A stretch of DNA of 64,000 nucleotides from Alcanivorax sediminis. Its GTDB lineage: Bacteria; Pseudomonadota; Gammaproteobacteria; Pseudomonadales; Alcanivoracaceae. The stretch's first letter is position 1. The number at the start of each line of letters is the position of its first letter. The notes beneath the pieces are model-generated. The model did no database searches and was not told where the DNA came from. It saw only the letters and a program-made list of their open reading frames with translations. Shown one piece after another: positions 11,904-20,650 of the stretch. The stretch covers positions 2,604,001-2,668,000 of the forward strand of contig NZ_WIRE01000001.1 in the NCBI RefSeq assembly GCF_009601165.1, given 5' to 3'. Both the position numbers and the translations under genes were made by a program.

Positions 11904-13046
11904 ATGGCCACGCCGCAGGAGCTTTCCCGTTATCAGAAAGGCCCGCAAAACCCGCAAGAACGTATCTTGTGGGACCGTTACTCCCATGCCAATTTGGACC
12001 GTTGGCGTCGCATTCAGGATCCGCTGGCCGACCGCTGCGCCGCACAAATCAAGTTCACTCGCCCTTCGGGGCTCCTTGAAGAAGTAGAGCGCAGGGCCAA
12101 AGAGGAGGGCGGAGACTTTCAGGCCTTCCTTGATCACTGTTACACGGTGCCTTCCTGGGTGGACTTTGAGGAGATGGAGTTGGGGCGGCGGATGTATCGC
12201 CGTAACGGCGCGCTGCAGGGGCTGGTGCTGATGTGCTCCAGCCTTGTAGAAGGCTATGCACACAACAAACCCTCCCAGGTACTGGTGGCCACCGGCCGGC
12301 TTCAGAAAGATGTTTCCCGAAGGATCTATGAAACCGGGCAGATGCTGCACAATATCGTCGGTGATGACGGGCTGAAACCGGGCGGACTGGGGCACCGGAC
12401 CATTATGGAGGTGCGACTGCTTCATGCGGCTGTACGCCAATTTCTGCGTAACAATCCACGCTGGGATGAGGCCAAGTACGACATGCCCATTAACCAGGAG
12501 GACATGGCAGGGACCATTCTTGAATTCGACTTCATGGTGGTGCGTGGCCTGAAGCGCCTGGGGGTCCGTATCAGTCGCCGCGAACACGAATCCATGCATT
12601 ATTTCTGGCGCTATGCGGGCTATTTACTGGGTGTCGATGAGGCCCTGCTTACCACCACTCTGGAGGAGCAGGAAATATTGGCGCTTCAGCTCACCTCGCA
12701 CCTCTATGATCCGACGCCGGACAGTGAGTCTTTGGCCAAAGCGCTCCTGAAGGATATGGCAGGCAAGCCACCATTTAATCTGCCTTACGACGTTCTGCTG
12801 GCCTTCAGCCGCTACCTGATTGGCGACAGCGTCGCGGATGATCTCAACATCCACAGCTCCGTTTCCTCAAGTTCAGCGGTACATGTGGTAAAAACCGCGA
12901 TCAGTGCGGCCAGCATCAGTATGAGAATGCTACCGGACCCGGCGAAACGGGCGCTGGAGGGTTTCAATCACAAGCTGGGGCGCCGTACTCTCCAGGCAGG
13001 GCTGGGCGGGAATCCCGCTCGCTGGGGGTTCAAGTCATTGGCCTGA
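11904..13046 (+). CDS. MpaB/latex-clearing-protein family oxygenase (DUF2236)
   Basis: A 380-residue protein of the oxygenase family that includes fungal MpaB and bacterial rubber oxygenase Lcp, which hold a b-type haem. The helical core carries GHRTIMEVRLLHAAVRQFL (about residues 161-179); Lcp has its proximal His and a nearby essential Arg in the equivalent helix. A second conserved block is NQEDMAGTILEFDFMVVRGLKRLG, followed by a Trp/Tyr-rich helix and YLLGVDEALL. No signal peptide is seen, in contrast to secreted Lcp enzymes, so a cytosolic or membrane-associated substrate is likely. The preceding hydrolase gene is on the same strand, and a terminator follows. Confidence 0.83.
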   Translation: MATPQELSRYQKGPQNPQERILWDRYSHANLDRWRRIQDPLADRCAAQIKFTRPSGLLEEVERRAKEEGGDFQAFLDHCYTVPSWVDFEEMELGRRMYRRNGALQGLVLMCSSLVEGYAHNKPSQVLVATGRLQKDVSRRIYETGQMLHNIVGDDGLKPGGLGHRTIMEVRLLHAAVRQFLRNNPRWDEAKYDMPINQEDMAGTILEFDFMVVRGLKRLGVRISRREHESMHYFWRYAGYLLGVDEALLTTTLEEQEILALQLTSHLYDPTPDSESLAKALLKDMAGKPPFNLPYDVLLAFSRYLIGDSVADDLNIHSSVSSSSAVHVVKTAISAASISMRMLPDPAKRALEGFNHKLGRRTLQAGLGGNPARWGFKSLA

Positions 13047-13061
13047 GAAGAAAATGGACAT

Positions 13062-13094
13062 AAAAAAACGCCGGCGTAGTGCCGGCGTTTTTTT
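13062..13094. terminator. Bidirectional rho-independent terminator
   Basis: Seven A, then ACGCCGGC and GCCGGCGT arms, then seven T. It serves both the oxygenase gene and the convergent prc gene. Confidence 0.93.
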
Positions 13095-13109
13095 GGCGCG
13101 CAGAAAGTA

Positions 13110-15215
13110 TCAGCCCTTACGCGCCACCTGATGGTCGGTAATCAGGTCAATCAGATCCACCAGTATCTCGCCTGTCTCTCGTACATAGGGGTCTTCATCC
13201 ATGGCCTCATCATGGCTTTGGGGGTCTAGGGCGCGCTGTTCTTCAAGGTCACGCAGCGCCTTGATATCTGACAGGGGCTCTTCCGCCCGTGCCTTGCGTC
13301 GGTTGTTCTCAATGGCCAGACGCCGCTCATCGAAATCTTTCTGCATGGAGGCCCGCTTTTCCATATTCAGGGAGAGCTCTTCCATGTTGCGGTTATGATC
13401 GAGCAAGGCACGCAGGGATTCCACATAGACGAATTCGGGATCCTGCTTGATGCGGCTATCATGGCGCTCACGAAGCATGGGCAGGTAGGGCACCATGTCG
13501 CTCACGCGCTGATAGCTTGCAGAATCGATCTCGTCCCAGGGCATGGCATTAGGCAGGGAGCTTTCCCCCACATCTGCCTTGTCGATCAGGGACGGCATGT
13601 CCACATCAGGCACAATACCCAGGTTCTGGTTGCTGGAGCCGGACACCCGATAGAATTTGGCATTGGTCATCTTCAGCTTGCCGTGGTTCAGATCCAGCAA
13701 GGTCTGAACGGTACCCTTGCCGTAGGTCTGGTCGCCCACGATCAGCGCACGACCGTAATCCTGCATGGCACCAGCAAAGATCTCGGAAGCGGAAGCGCTG
13801 TAACGGTTAACAATCACCGCCATGGGGCCCGCGTACAGAACTCCGGGGAACTTGTCCGCCTCGACACTGACCCGGCCACTGGATTCGCGCACCTGAACCG
13901 TCGGTCCGCGATTGATGAACAGGCTGACGAGCTTGTTCACTTCCAGCAGAGAGCCGCCACCATTGTTGCGCAGGTCGATCACCAGACCATCGATATTCTC
14001 TTTACGCAGCTCAACCAGTAGCTTGGCCACATCACTGGTGGTGCTGGTGTAGTCCGGATCGCCACGGTGGAAGGCGGCGAAGTCCAGATAGAACGCCGGT
14101 ATTTCGATAATGCCCAGCTTGCGGGTCTCGCCATGACGCTGGATTTCGATGATATCCTTTTTCGCTGCCTGTTCTTCCAGTACCACCTTGTTGCGCACAA
14201 TACTGATAATGCGGGTGTCGTGTTCGCTATTGCTTCCGGCAGGAATGATTTCCAGATTGACCTTGGTACCTTTCGGCCCACGAATCTGGTCGACCACCTC
14301 ATCGAGACGCAGGCCGATCACCGGAGCAGGAGTATCTTCATTCTGGGAAACCCCCACAATACGATCAGCGGGCTTCAGCTGCCCACCCTTGGCCGCTGGT
14401 CCACCAGGCACAAGGCGCACGACCTTGGTATAGCCATCTTCGTACTGCAGCACTGCGCCAATGCCTTCCAGGGAACGACTCATGCTGATATCGAAGTTCT
14501 CGGAATTGTGCGGTGTAAAGTAGGTCGTATGCGGATCAAAGGTCTGTGTGAGAGCGTTGATGTAGACCTGGAACACATCCTCAGGGGTGTTCTGCTTGAT
14601 GCGCTTCAGCTGGCTTTCATAGCGACGGGTCAGTCGGGTCTGAATGTCCTTGTCGTCCGTATCGTTGAGACGCATGGTCAGAACGGCATTTTTGAACTGA
14701 CGTTCCCAAATGGCATTCAGCTCATCTTCATCTGCGGCCCAGTCCGCCTCTTCGCGGTCAACACGCACACTTTCATCACCATCAAACTTGAGCTCGGAAA
14801 GATCAGTGTTCACCATTTCCAGCATGGCATTCAGGCGTTCTTCGATACGGGTCTGGAAACGGTTAAAAATGGTGTAACCGGCCTCCAGTTCGCCATCACT
14901 CAACTGATTATCGAGCAGCTTGCGATAGCGATCGAATTCCTTGATGTCGCTGGCAACGAAGTAAAGGCGATTGGGATCCAGGTCCTTCAGGTACTGGTCA
15001 AGCACCCGACTGGATAACGCATCATTGAATTCCAGCTTGCGGTAGTGGTATTTGAGCTTGTCCGAAATTTCCTCGGCCGCATCAGTTTGCTCACTGGTCG
15101 GCTTGAGGGCCCCTTCAATCTCCGGTGCAGCACGAAGGCTGCCGGTGACCTGAAGGGCGCCACCCAGCAAAAGAACCGACAGCGCAGCAGGAAACATCTT
15201 TCGGACTAATGACAT
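13110..15215 (-). CDS. prc: Carboxy-terminal processing (tail-specific) protease
   Basis: A periplasmic PDZ serine protease that degrades tagged proteins and trims lipoproteins and penicillin-binding protein 3. A signal sequence is visible (MFPAALSVLLLGGALQ). The PDZ domain follows (LEGIGAVLQYEDGYTKVVRLVPGGPAAKGG). In the catalytic core, RYSASASEIFAGAMQDYGRALIVG holds the nucleophile Ser and GDQTYGKGTVQ the general-base Lys. It is slightly over 700 residues, near E. coli Prc (682). Start is ATG 15215 with GAGA upstream, or TTG 15227. The gap upstream, shared with a divergent gene, holds ACCGGGAA (15245) and its complement (15308), 55 bases apart. Confidence 0.95.
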   Translation of the reverse strand: MSLVRKMFPAALSVLLLGGALQVTGSLRAAPEIEGALKPTSEQTDAAEEISDKLKYHYRKLEFNDALSSRVLDQYLKDLDPNRLYFVASDIKEFDRYRKLLDNQLSDGELEAGYTIFNRFQTRIEERLNAMLEMVNTDLSELKFDGDESVRVDREEADWAADEDELNAIWERQFKNAVLTMRLNDTDDKDIQTRLTRRYESQLKRIKQNTPEDVFQVYINALTQTFDPHTTYFTPHNSENFDISMSRSLEGIGAVLQYEDGYTKVVRLVPGGPAAKGGQLKPADRIVGVSQNEDTPAPVIGLRLDEVVDQIRGPKGTKVNLEIIPAGSNSEHDTRIISIVRNKVVLEEQAAKKDIIEIQRHGETRKLGIIEIPAFYLDFAAFHRGDPDYTSTTSDVAKLLVELRKENIDGLVIDLRNNGGGSLLEVNKLVSLFINRGPTVQVRESSGRVSVEADKFPGVLYAGPMAVIVNRYSASASEIFAGAMQDYGRALIVGDQTYGKGTVQTLLDLNHGKLKMTNAKFYRVSGSSNQNLGIVPDVDMPSLIDKADVGESSLPNAMPWDEIDSASYQRVSDMVPYLPMLRERHDSRIKQDPEFVYVESLRALLDHNRNMEELSLNMEKRASMQKDFDERRLAIENNRRKARAEEPLSDIKALRDLEEQRALDPQSHDEAMDEDPYVRETGEILVDLIDLITDHQVARKG

Positions 15216-15388
15216 GCGTTTTCTCAATGGATTGCCTTTTTGTGACCGGGAAACAGCTAGTCATGACCAACACAGCTATTATCATAGACCCGGCTTTGTC
15301 AGCGGTGTTCCCGGTTTGACAGATCAGGAACCACCAACTACCTAAATTTCATATAGTTACATGTAAACCCTAGCGCAAGGGGGAAGGT

Positions 15389-16612
15389 TTGCACAGACTC
15401 TTTAGCCTGTTTTTCCTCGCGGGTGTCGCCGGCGCCTGTGTTCAGCTTGTTATGGGAGACATGGAGGCACCGGGCCGATTAGTCAATGCCCTGTGGGCCG
15501 CAGCTGACCTGGCTGTTGAAGTTTCGCTGGGGCTGATCGGGGTTCTTGCCCTGTGGAGCGGTCTGTTCAGACTGGCTGAAGCCAGCCGTCTGGCTGACAG
15601 GATTTCCCTGTGGTTAACCCCCTTGTTGAGCCGTCTGATGCCAGGGCTGAAACAAAATCAGGCGGCAACAGCGCCCGTCACCATGAATCTGGCTGCCAAC
15701 ATGCTCGGGCTCGACAATGCCGCGACGCCACTGGGCCTCAAGGCCATGGAGGCCCTGCAAACCGGCAATCCGGCACCACGAACAGCCACAGATAGCCAGA
15801 TCATGTTTCTGGTGCTCAACACATCCTCTGTCACTCTGGTGCCCGTGACGGTACTACTGTTTCGTGCTCAGCAGGGTGCTGCGGATCCGGCAGCGGTATA
15901 CCTGCCATTACTGATGGCGACCACCATATCCACCTTTGTGGGCGTGTGGATAACCAGTCGAATTCAGAAGATCCCGCTTTTTCAGCCCTTGATACTGCTG
16001 GTGGCGGGTGGCTGGCTGGCACTGCTTTCAGCCCTTGGACTGGTCGTCTGGTTGTCACCACCGGATGTGGCCAATACGCTCTCCAGCCTGCTTGGCAATG
16101 GCATCTTGCTGCTGGTGCTGGCCGTCTTCTTTATCGCTGCCTGGCGAACCCGCGTGGACAGCTACGATGTGTTTGTTGAGGGCGCCAAGGAGGGGTTTAC
16201 TACTGCTGTCAGGATCATTCCGTACCTGGTGGCCATGCTGGCGGCCATCGCCATGCTCCGTGCCGGCGGTGTGCTCGAATTATGCTTGTCTGCCCTGCGG
16301 GCCATGGCCACATCCGTCGGCATGGATACCCGATTTGTGGAAGCGTTGCCGGTGGCCCTGATGAAACCGCTCAGTGGCTCCGGTGCACGTGCCGCCATGA
16401 TAGATGTCATGCAGACCCAGGGAGTCGACTCTCTGGCCGGCCGCATGGCCGCCGTTATGCAGGGCTCTACGGAAACCACCTTTTATGTGCTTGCGGTCTA
16501 TTTCGGCAGTGTTGGAATACGGGACTTTCGATATGCACTGTGGTGTGGCCTGGCCGCTGATGCGGCGGGGCTGGTGACCGCGATTCTGGTCAGCTACGCG
16601 TTCTGGGGCTGA
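15389..16612 (+). CDS. Fused SpmA-SpmB (nucleoside-recognition/gate domain) membrane protein
   Basis: A 407-residue polytopic membrane protein made of two gate-type domains. The first (about residues 40-200) has the SpmA signature TMNLAANMLGLDNAATPLGLKAM. The second (about 230-407) has the SpmB pattern VEGAKEGFTTAVRIIPYLVAML and ALMKPLSGSGARAAMIDVM. In sporulating Bacillus these are two genes; the fused form is common in non-sporing proteobacteria, where the role is unknown, perhaps small-molecule transport. The start is TTG with AAGGGGG five bases upstream; no ATG precedes the conserved region. Its end overlaps the convergent AlkB-like gene by 19 bases. Confidence 0.87.
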   Translation: MHRLFSLFFLAGVAGACVQLVMGDMEAPGRLVNALWAAADLAVEVSLGLIGVLALWSGLFRLAEASRLADRISLWLTPLLSRLMPGLKQNQAATAPVTMNLAANMLGLDNAATPLGLKAMEALQTGNPAPRTATDSQIMFLVLNTSSVTLVPVTVLLFRAQQGAADPAAVYLPLLMATTISTFVGVWITSRIQKIPLFQPLILLVAGGWLALLSALGLVVWLSPPDVANTLSSLLGNGILLLVLAVFFIAAWRTRVDSYDVFVEGAKEGFTTAVRIIPYLVAMLAAIAMLRAGGVLELCLSALRAMATSVGMDTRFVEALPVALMKPLSGSGARAAMIDVMQTQGVDSLAGRMAAVMQGSTETTFYVLAVYFGSVGIRDFRYALWCGLAADAAGLVTAILVSYAFWG

Positions 16613-17220
16613 TGTATCAGCCGAAAGGTGAGGTTGATCCGACCCTCCTGCACGCGAGCGCGACGGGGCAGGGCGTGCTGGAAACGTGCCTGAACCTGGG
16701 GACTCATGAGCAACAGGGAATTATCCGGTAAAACCAGCCGAGCGCACTGGCTCCGGTCTCCTTCACGTCGGCGAAACACGAAATCACGACTGGCCCCAAG
16801 ACTGAGTGAAGCAATCCAGGGCTCCGGCCCCAGTTCGGGCTCATCATCACTGTGGTACCCCATGCTGTCTGCACCACTCCTGTAATAGTTACCCAGCACA
16901 CTGTTGAAGCGATGTCCTGTCAGGCTCTCCACTTGATGCAGTACCGGCTTCAGCACCTCCGGCCAACCCTCCGCGGTTTCCGTCAGGCCGGAGTACCGGT
17001 AGGAAATGCCTGGCTCACCTTGCCAGGTTGTCAGCCTTGGGGTGAGATGTTTTCGGCCAAATACCTGGACCTGAGGTTGATGCCATCTCAAGGAGTCACG
17101 AAGCTCCGCAAACAGATTACATGCCCACTCTGGCGGCAATGCGCTCTGCCACAAGGTCAGCACAGCACCCTGATCCAAAGTAACAATTTCGGGTTGGCAA
17201 GGCTCGTGATTGGCAGTCAT
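16594..17220 (-). CDS. AlkB-like 2-oxoglutarate/Fe(II) dioxygenase
   Basis: A DNA/RNA alkylation-repair type dioxygenase, closer to the short AlkB2/AlkB3-like group than to E. coli AlkB. The iron ligands are His and Asp in MGYHSDDEPELG and the distal His in FQHALPRR. RINLTFRLI holds the two Arg residues that bind 2-oxoglutarate. The region LTPRLTTWQGEPGISYRYSG matches the substrate lid. The start is one of two adjacent ATGs (17223 or 17220); an earlier ATG at 17280 would overlap the corA ribosome-binding region. It is convergent with the Spm-like gene and divergent from corA. Confidence 0.87.
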   Translation of the reverse strand: MTANHEPCQPEIVTLDQGAVLTLWQSALPPEWACNLFAELRDSLRWHQPQVQVFGRKHLTPRLTTWQGEPGISYRYSGLTETAEGWPEVLKPVLHQVESLTGHRFNSVLGNYYRSGADSMGYHSDDEPELGPEPWIASLSLGASRDFVFRRREGDRSQCARLVLPDNSLLLMSPQVQARFQHALPRRARVQEGRINLTFRLIHQPQNA

Positions 17221-17278
17221 CATCAGTAACCAAAGAATATCAAGGTCGGCCTTACTGGTTCGACAAGGAAGGACCATC

Positions 17279-18235
17279 ATGCTTCATCTTTTCGCCATTG
17301 AAAATGGCGTGCTCAGGGAGAAGGAAAACGCTGGCGAGGGTATCGCTGCGGGCCACCCGCAGGAGGCAACCTGGGTCGATGTGGTGGAACCCGACGAGCA
17401 GGAACTGAGTCAGGTTGAATCCTTCTTTGAAGACACGCTGCCCGCTGATGACAAAGAAGAAATTGAATCTTCAGCGCGTTATTTCAGTGATGAGCATGGT
17501 TTGCATGTTCACTCCCTGTTTCTGCATCAGTCCGACGGCCGCTCCCGCACTTCCACTGTCGCCTTCGTGGTTCAGGAAGAACGATTGATTTCGTTCCGCG
17601 ATGATGTACGCATGGCCGATTTCCGGCTGATGCGCATGCGCATTCGCCGCGGCTGGGTAAAGGTTTCCCAACCCATGGATATCCTTCTCAGCATCCTTGA
17701 TCAGAAGGTCGAAAACCTGGCCGACGCGATCGAAGATGTACACCGCGACCTGGAGCAGGTGGGCTACAGCGTACTGGAAGAGGAGAATGGTGAACTGGAT
17801 CAGGATATCGAACGGCTGGCCCGGCTGGAGGACACCAATGGAAAGATCCGCCTGTGCCTGATGGATACCCAGCGAGCCATATCCTTCATCCAGCGCTACG
17901 TCCGTTCCGACAAATACCGCCGACGCACCTGTGCAGAAATCCAGCACGACATCGACACACTGCTATCCCACACCACCTTCCTGTTCGACAAGATCAACTT
18001 CCTGATGGATGCTGCCCAGGGTTTCATCAACATCCAGCAGAACCAGATCATCAAGATTTTTTCCATTGCCGCCGTGGTATTCCTGCCGCCAACCATGATC
18101 GCCAGTATCTATGGGATGAACTTCCGGGTCATGCCGGAACTGAGCTTCGAGTTTGGCTACCCCATGGCCATCGGCTTGATGATCCTCTCTGGTATCGCGC
18201 CGTACTGGTATTTCAAGCGCAAAGGGTGGCTTTAA
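17279..18235 (+). CDS. corA: Magnesium/cobalt transporter CorA
   Basis: A pentameric inner-membrane Mg2+ channel. The 318-residue length matches E. coli CorA (316). The cytoplasmic part is acidic and helical. Two C-terminal helices follow, with the diagnostic IYGMNF at the end of the first, then MPELSFEFGYPMAIGLMILSG and a basic end (FKRKGWL). The CorA-type MPEL loop, rather than a ZntB-type loop, supports this call. I start at ATG 17279, with AAGGAAGG seven bases upstream. A terminator follows, inside a heptad-repeat region. Confidence 0.93.
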   Translation: MLHLFAIENGVLREKENAGEGIAAGHPQEATWVDVVEPDEQELSQVESFFEDTLPADDKEEIESSARYFSDEHGLHVHSLFLHQSDGRSRTSTVAFVVQEERLISFRDDVRMADFRLMRMRIRRGWVKVSQPMDILLSILDQKVENLADAIEDVHRDLEQVGYSVLEEENGELDQDIERLARLEDTNGKIRLCLMDTQRAISFIQRYVRSDKYRRRTCAEIQHDIDTLLSHTTFLFDKINFLMDAAQGFINIQQNQIIKIFSIAAVVFLPPTMIASIYGMNFRVMPELSFEFGYPMAIGLMILSGIAPYWYFKRKGWL

Positions 18236-18240
18236 AGGGC

Positions 18241-18328
18241 AATTAATAGTTAGTAGCTAAGGTCAAAGGTAAAAACCCCGCAGCTGCGGGGTTTGGCTTT
18301 TCGAAACTCGCTGCTCGTTACTCGCTTC
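18241..18328. repeat. Heptad repeats flanking a terminator (locus C)
   Basis: Seven-base units run from 18241 to about 18268 on the left (for example AGTTAGT, AGCTAAG) and from 18301 to 18328 on the right (TCGAAAC, TCGCTGC and two more). They bracket a simple hairpin terminator. The right arm contains the last residues and the TAA of the MBL-fold gene. The two arms match each other less well than at loci A and B, so the inverted layout is weaker here. Confidence 0.5.
18271..18294. terminator. Terminator between corA and the MBL-fold gene
   Basis: AAAAACCCCGCAG and CTGCGGGGTTT form a near-perfect palindrome with A and T tails, so it can act in both directions. Confidence 0.8.
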
Positions 18329-19154
18329 TGTGCCAGCCGGTCTCTGATTCGTTGGCTTTGCCGTCTTCGGCCAGTTTGATCAGGTGGGCGAGGAGGGAGA
18401 ATTCGGCGACGCCGTGAAGGAAGGTGGGGACGTCGTCGTAGACGGTTTTGACCAGCTCTTTCAGGCCTTCTGGGGCGGTTGTCAGGTTTTCAAGCACTTT
18501 GTCTTCGCGCTTTTGCCGGTGGGCCAAGGTGTGGCTGAGGGCTTTTTCCGGATCTTCGATCACATCACCGTGGCCGGGTGCCATCATGGTAATGCCGCGG
18601 TTCTGCAGCTTTCGCAGCGATGCAAAGTAGGCGCCCATTGAGCCAGAGGGTGGAGCAATAACCACGGTGGAACCCTGGATCAAGTGGTCGCCTGTGAACA
18701 GTAGTCCATCTTCGGTGAGAAAACACAGGTGATTGGAAACGTGTCCTGGCGTCTCGATGACTTCCAGGCGGGCGCCACCGCAATCAATGATGTCACCCTC
18801 GGTAAGCAGGGTATCCGCCTGCCAGCTTTCATCCTGGAGCCCGTCATCGGGCACAAAAGGGCCAAGGCAGCGGGCCCCGGTAGCTGCAACCAGCGCTAGT
18901 GCACCGGGAGAATGATCGCGATGAGTATGGGTGACAATCACCTGGGTAATGGGCTTAGCCAGACCCTCGGCAGCATGGAGCAATGCCTGCAGGTGATCAT
19001 GATCCACAGGGCCGGGATCAATCACTGTGAGGCTGTCCTTGCCATACAGATAACTGTTGGTGCCAGGTCCGGTCATCATGCCGGGATTACGAGCCAGCAC
19101 TCGCCAGGCATGGGAACCAATGGGTGTGGCCTGGCCTGGTATCAAGGACGCCAT
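18318..19154 (-). CDS. MBL-fold metallo-hydrolase (LACTB2-like)
   Basis: A 278-residue metallo-beta-lactamase fold hydrolase. The metal-binding motif THTHRDHSPG lies at about residues 75-84, ETPGHVSNHL at about 133-142, and GDHLIQGST at about 154, which gives the third His and bridging Asp. A late APGHGDVIE adds the last His. The order and the C-terminal winged-helix-like tail resemble human LACTB2 and bacterial relatives, which act on RNA or thioesters; the substrate here is unknown. TGGAG precedes the ATG. The C-terminal residues RSE and the stop codon fall in the heptad repeats. Confidence 0.88.
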   Translation of the reverse strand: MASLIPGQATPIGSHAWRVLARNPGMMTGPGTNSYLYGKDSLTVIDPGPVDHDHLQALLHAAEGLAKPITQVIVTHTHRDHSPGALALVAATGARCLGPFVPDDGLQDESWQADTLLTEGDIIDCGGARLEVIETPGHVSNHLCFLTEDGLLFTGDHLIQGSTVVIAPPSGSMGAYFASLRKLQNRGITMMAPGHGDVIEDPEKALSHTLAHRQKREDKVLENLTTAPEGLKELVKTVYDDVPTFLHGVAEFSLLAHLIKLAEDGKANESETGWHRSE

Positions 19155-19221
19155 AACGACTCCAGGGTGTCAGGAAGGCGAATTGTGACCATTATCACGC
19201 CATCTTGCCAGTCCGGGCCAA

Positions 19222-19713
19222 TCAGAGAGAGGGGTAGGCCAGTTTCGACAGGGGGGTAATATCCCACTTATCCGGCTTCTTGCCGGCCTCCGGATGCCGC
19301 GCAACCAATGCGAAAGAGTAATGCCTGCCCGCAGGGATGAAGAGCTGGAGTAACTGCTGTTGCTGATCAATAACGTCGCAATCGCTTGCTCCTGAGGCGC
19401 CATTGCTGCAGGCAAAGGCGCTTGCCTGCAGGGTAATGCCTGCCAGATCCAGGTCACTGTCATTAAATATCGTCCCGGTGAATCGCACCCCCGATTCGGA
19501 GCTCACCATGTCAGCCACTTCCACGCGGATGCCCTCCGGCGGGAGGGTGACCTGATCACGCTTGCCTGGATTGACAACCCCGTATATCACCACGGACGAC
19601 ACTATGGCGACGATTGTCGCGGTGACCGCAAACACTCGCTTGCCTCGCTGCCAACTGGCAAGCAACAGCGTGACCACGGCGATCAACATCGTTAATAACA
19701 GCAATAGGCGCAT
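19222..19713 (-). CDS. Hypothetical membrane-anchored protein
   Basis: A 163-residue protein not recognised. Two hydrophobic segments (residues 1-18 and about 28-46) are separated by a basic turn (QRGKR), followed by a soluble domain with two Cys (SAFACSNGASGASDCDV), probably periplasmic and disulphide-bonded. The pattern GVRFTGTIFNDSDLDLAGITL resembles the beta-sandwich domains that describe exported proteins with FxLYD-like folds, but I cannot assign one. A near-perfect GGAGGTGAA precedes the ATG, so the gene is probably real and well translated. It may be co-transcribed with the downstream MBL-fold gene. Confidence 0.7.
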   Translation of the reverse strand: MRLLLLLTMLIAVVTLLLASWQRGKRVFAVTATIVAIVSSVVIYGVVNPGKRDQVTLPPEGIRVEVADMVSSESGVRFTGTIFNDSDLDLAGITLQASAFACSNGASGASDCDVIDQQQQLLQLFIPAGRHYSFALVARHPEAGKKPDKWDITPLSKLAYPSL

Positions 19714-19786
19714 TTCACCTCCTCATGTGCAGACCTGCGCTGCTTTGATTCATATAATCCCACAGCGACATGTAAAGGAGAACATC

Positions 19787-20560
19787 ATGCTGATCGTAGT
19801 TTCCCCGGCCAAAACGCTGGATTATGAAAGCCCTTTGCCCACCTTGAAAACCACGCAGCCTCGCATGCTCGATGACAGCGAGGTTCTCATCGATCGGGCG
19901 CGCCAGCTATCACCGGCGGATGTGGCCAGCCTGATGAAGGTCAGTGACAAAATCGCGCACCTGAATGTGGAGCGGTTCGCTCAATGGCAGCGCCCCTTCA
20001 ACAAAAAAAATGCTCGCCCGGCAGCGTTTGCGTTCAAGGGCGATGTCTACACTGGCCTTGAGATCGAAACGTTTACCGACTCCCAGTTAGAGCGGGCGCA
20101 GAGTCATTTCCGCATGCTCTCAGGCCTCTATGGTGTATTACGCCCACTCGATCTTATGCAGCCGTACCGCCTGGAAATGGGCACCAAGCTCGACAATGAT
20201 CGAGGAAAGGATCTCTATGCATTCTGGGGCCACACTATCACTGATCAGCTCAATGCGGATATGAAAGCATTGAAAACGGATGTCCTGGTCAATCTCGCCT
20301 CTAATGAATACTTCAAATCTGTGAAAGCCAAAGATATACACGGCCGCATCATCGAGCCTGTATTCCAGGACGAGAAAAACTGCAAGTTCAAGGTAATCAG
20401 TTTTTACGCGAAGAAAGCGCGAGGGTTAATGGCCGCCTGGATTCTGAAGAAGGGGATTAAAGACCCTGCAAAACTGGTGAATTTCGATGTGGCGGGCTAT
20501 CGCTACTGCGAAGACGAATCCACGGCAGACAAGCCGGTATTCAGAAGAGGAGAACAATAG
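19787..20560 (+). CDS. yaaA: Peroxide stress protein YaaA
   Basis: A cytosolic 257-residue protein of the YaaA (DUF328) family; E. coli YaaA is 258 residues, lowers free iron during peroxide stress and binds DNA. The opening LIVVSPAKTLDYESPLP is the family hallmark; FKGDVYTGLEIETF, LYGVLRPLDLMQPYRLEMGT and LVNLASNEYFKSV are all present. The start is ATG 19787 with AAGGAGA six bases upstream; longer frames run back through the divergent gene. It is convergent with the coiled-coil gene across heptad locus D. Confidence 0.95.
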   Translation: MLIVVSPAKTLDYESPLPTLKTTQPRMLDDSEVLIDRARQLSPADVASLMKVSDKIAHLNVERFAQWQRPFNKKNARPAAFAFKGDVYTGLEIETFTDSQLERAQSHFRMLSGLYGVLRPLDLMQPYRLEMGTKLDNDRGKDLYAFWGHTITDQLNADMKALKTDVLVNLASNEYFKSVKAKDIHGRIIEPVFQDEKNCKFKVISFYAKKARGLMAAWILKKGIKDPAKLVNFDVAGYRYCEDESTADKPVFRRGEQ

Positions 20561-20567
20561 GCAGGCG

Positions 20568-20650
20568 GACGAGTGCAAGCAGGAAACGCAAAATCCGACA
20601 TTGACCAGGCTTTGCGTTTCAACACTCGCAACTCAATACCGATTAGTTAT
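20568..20650. repeat. Heptad repeats with AAACGCAAA inverted arms (locus D)
   Basis: The arms GAAACGCAAA (20583-20592) and TTTGCGTTTC (20611-20620) form a 10-bp inverted repeat. To its right, five units of seven bases run from 20616 to 20650 (for example ACTCGCA, ACTCAAT) and include the stop codon of the coiled-coil gene. A shorter, poorer set (GACGAGT, then GCAAGCA) lies on the left from 20568. The inner arm shares the AAACGCAA core with locus A. Confidence 0.55.

Noticed and set aside
18241..20650. A CRISPR array in the repeat-rich gaps
   Set aside because: The repeats are 7 bp, degenerate and tandem without spacers; there is no cas gene.
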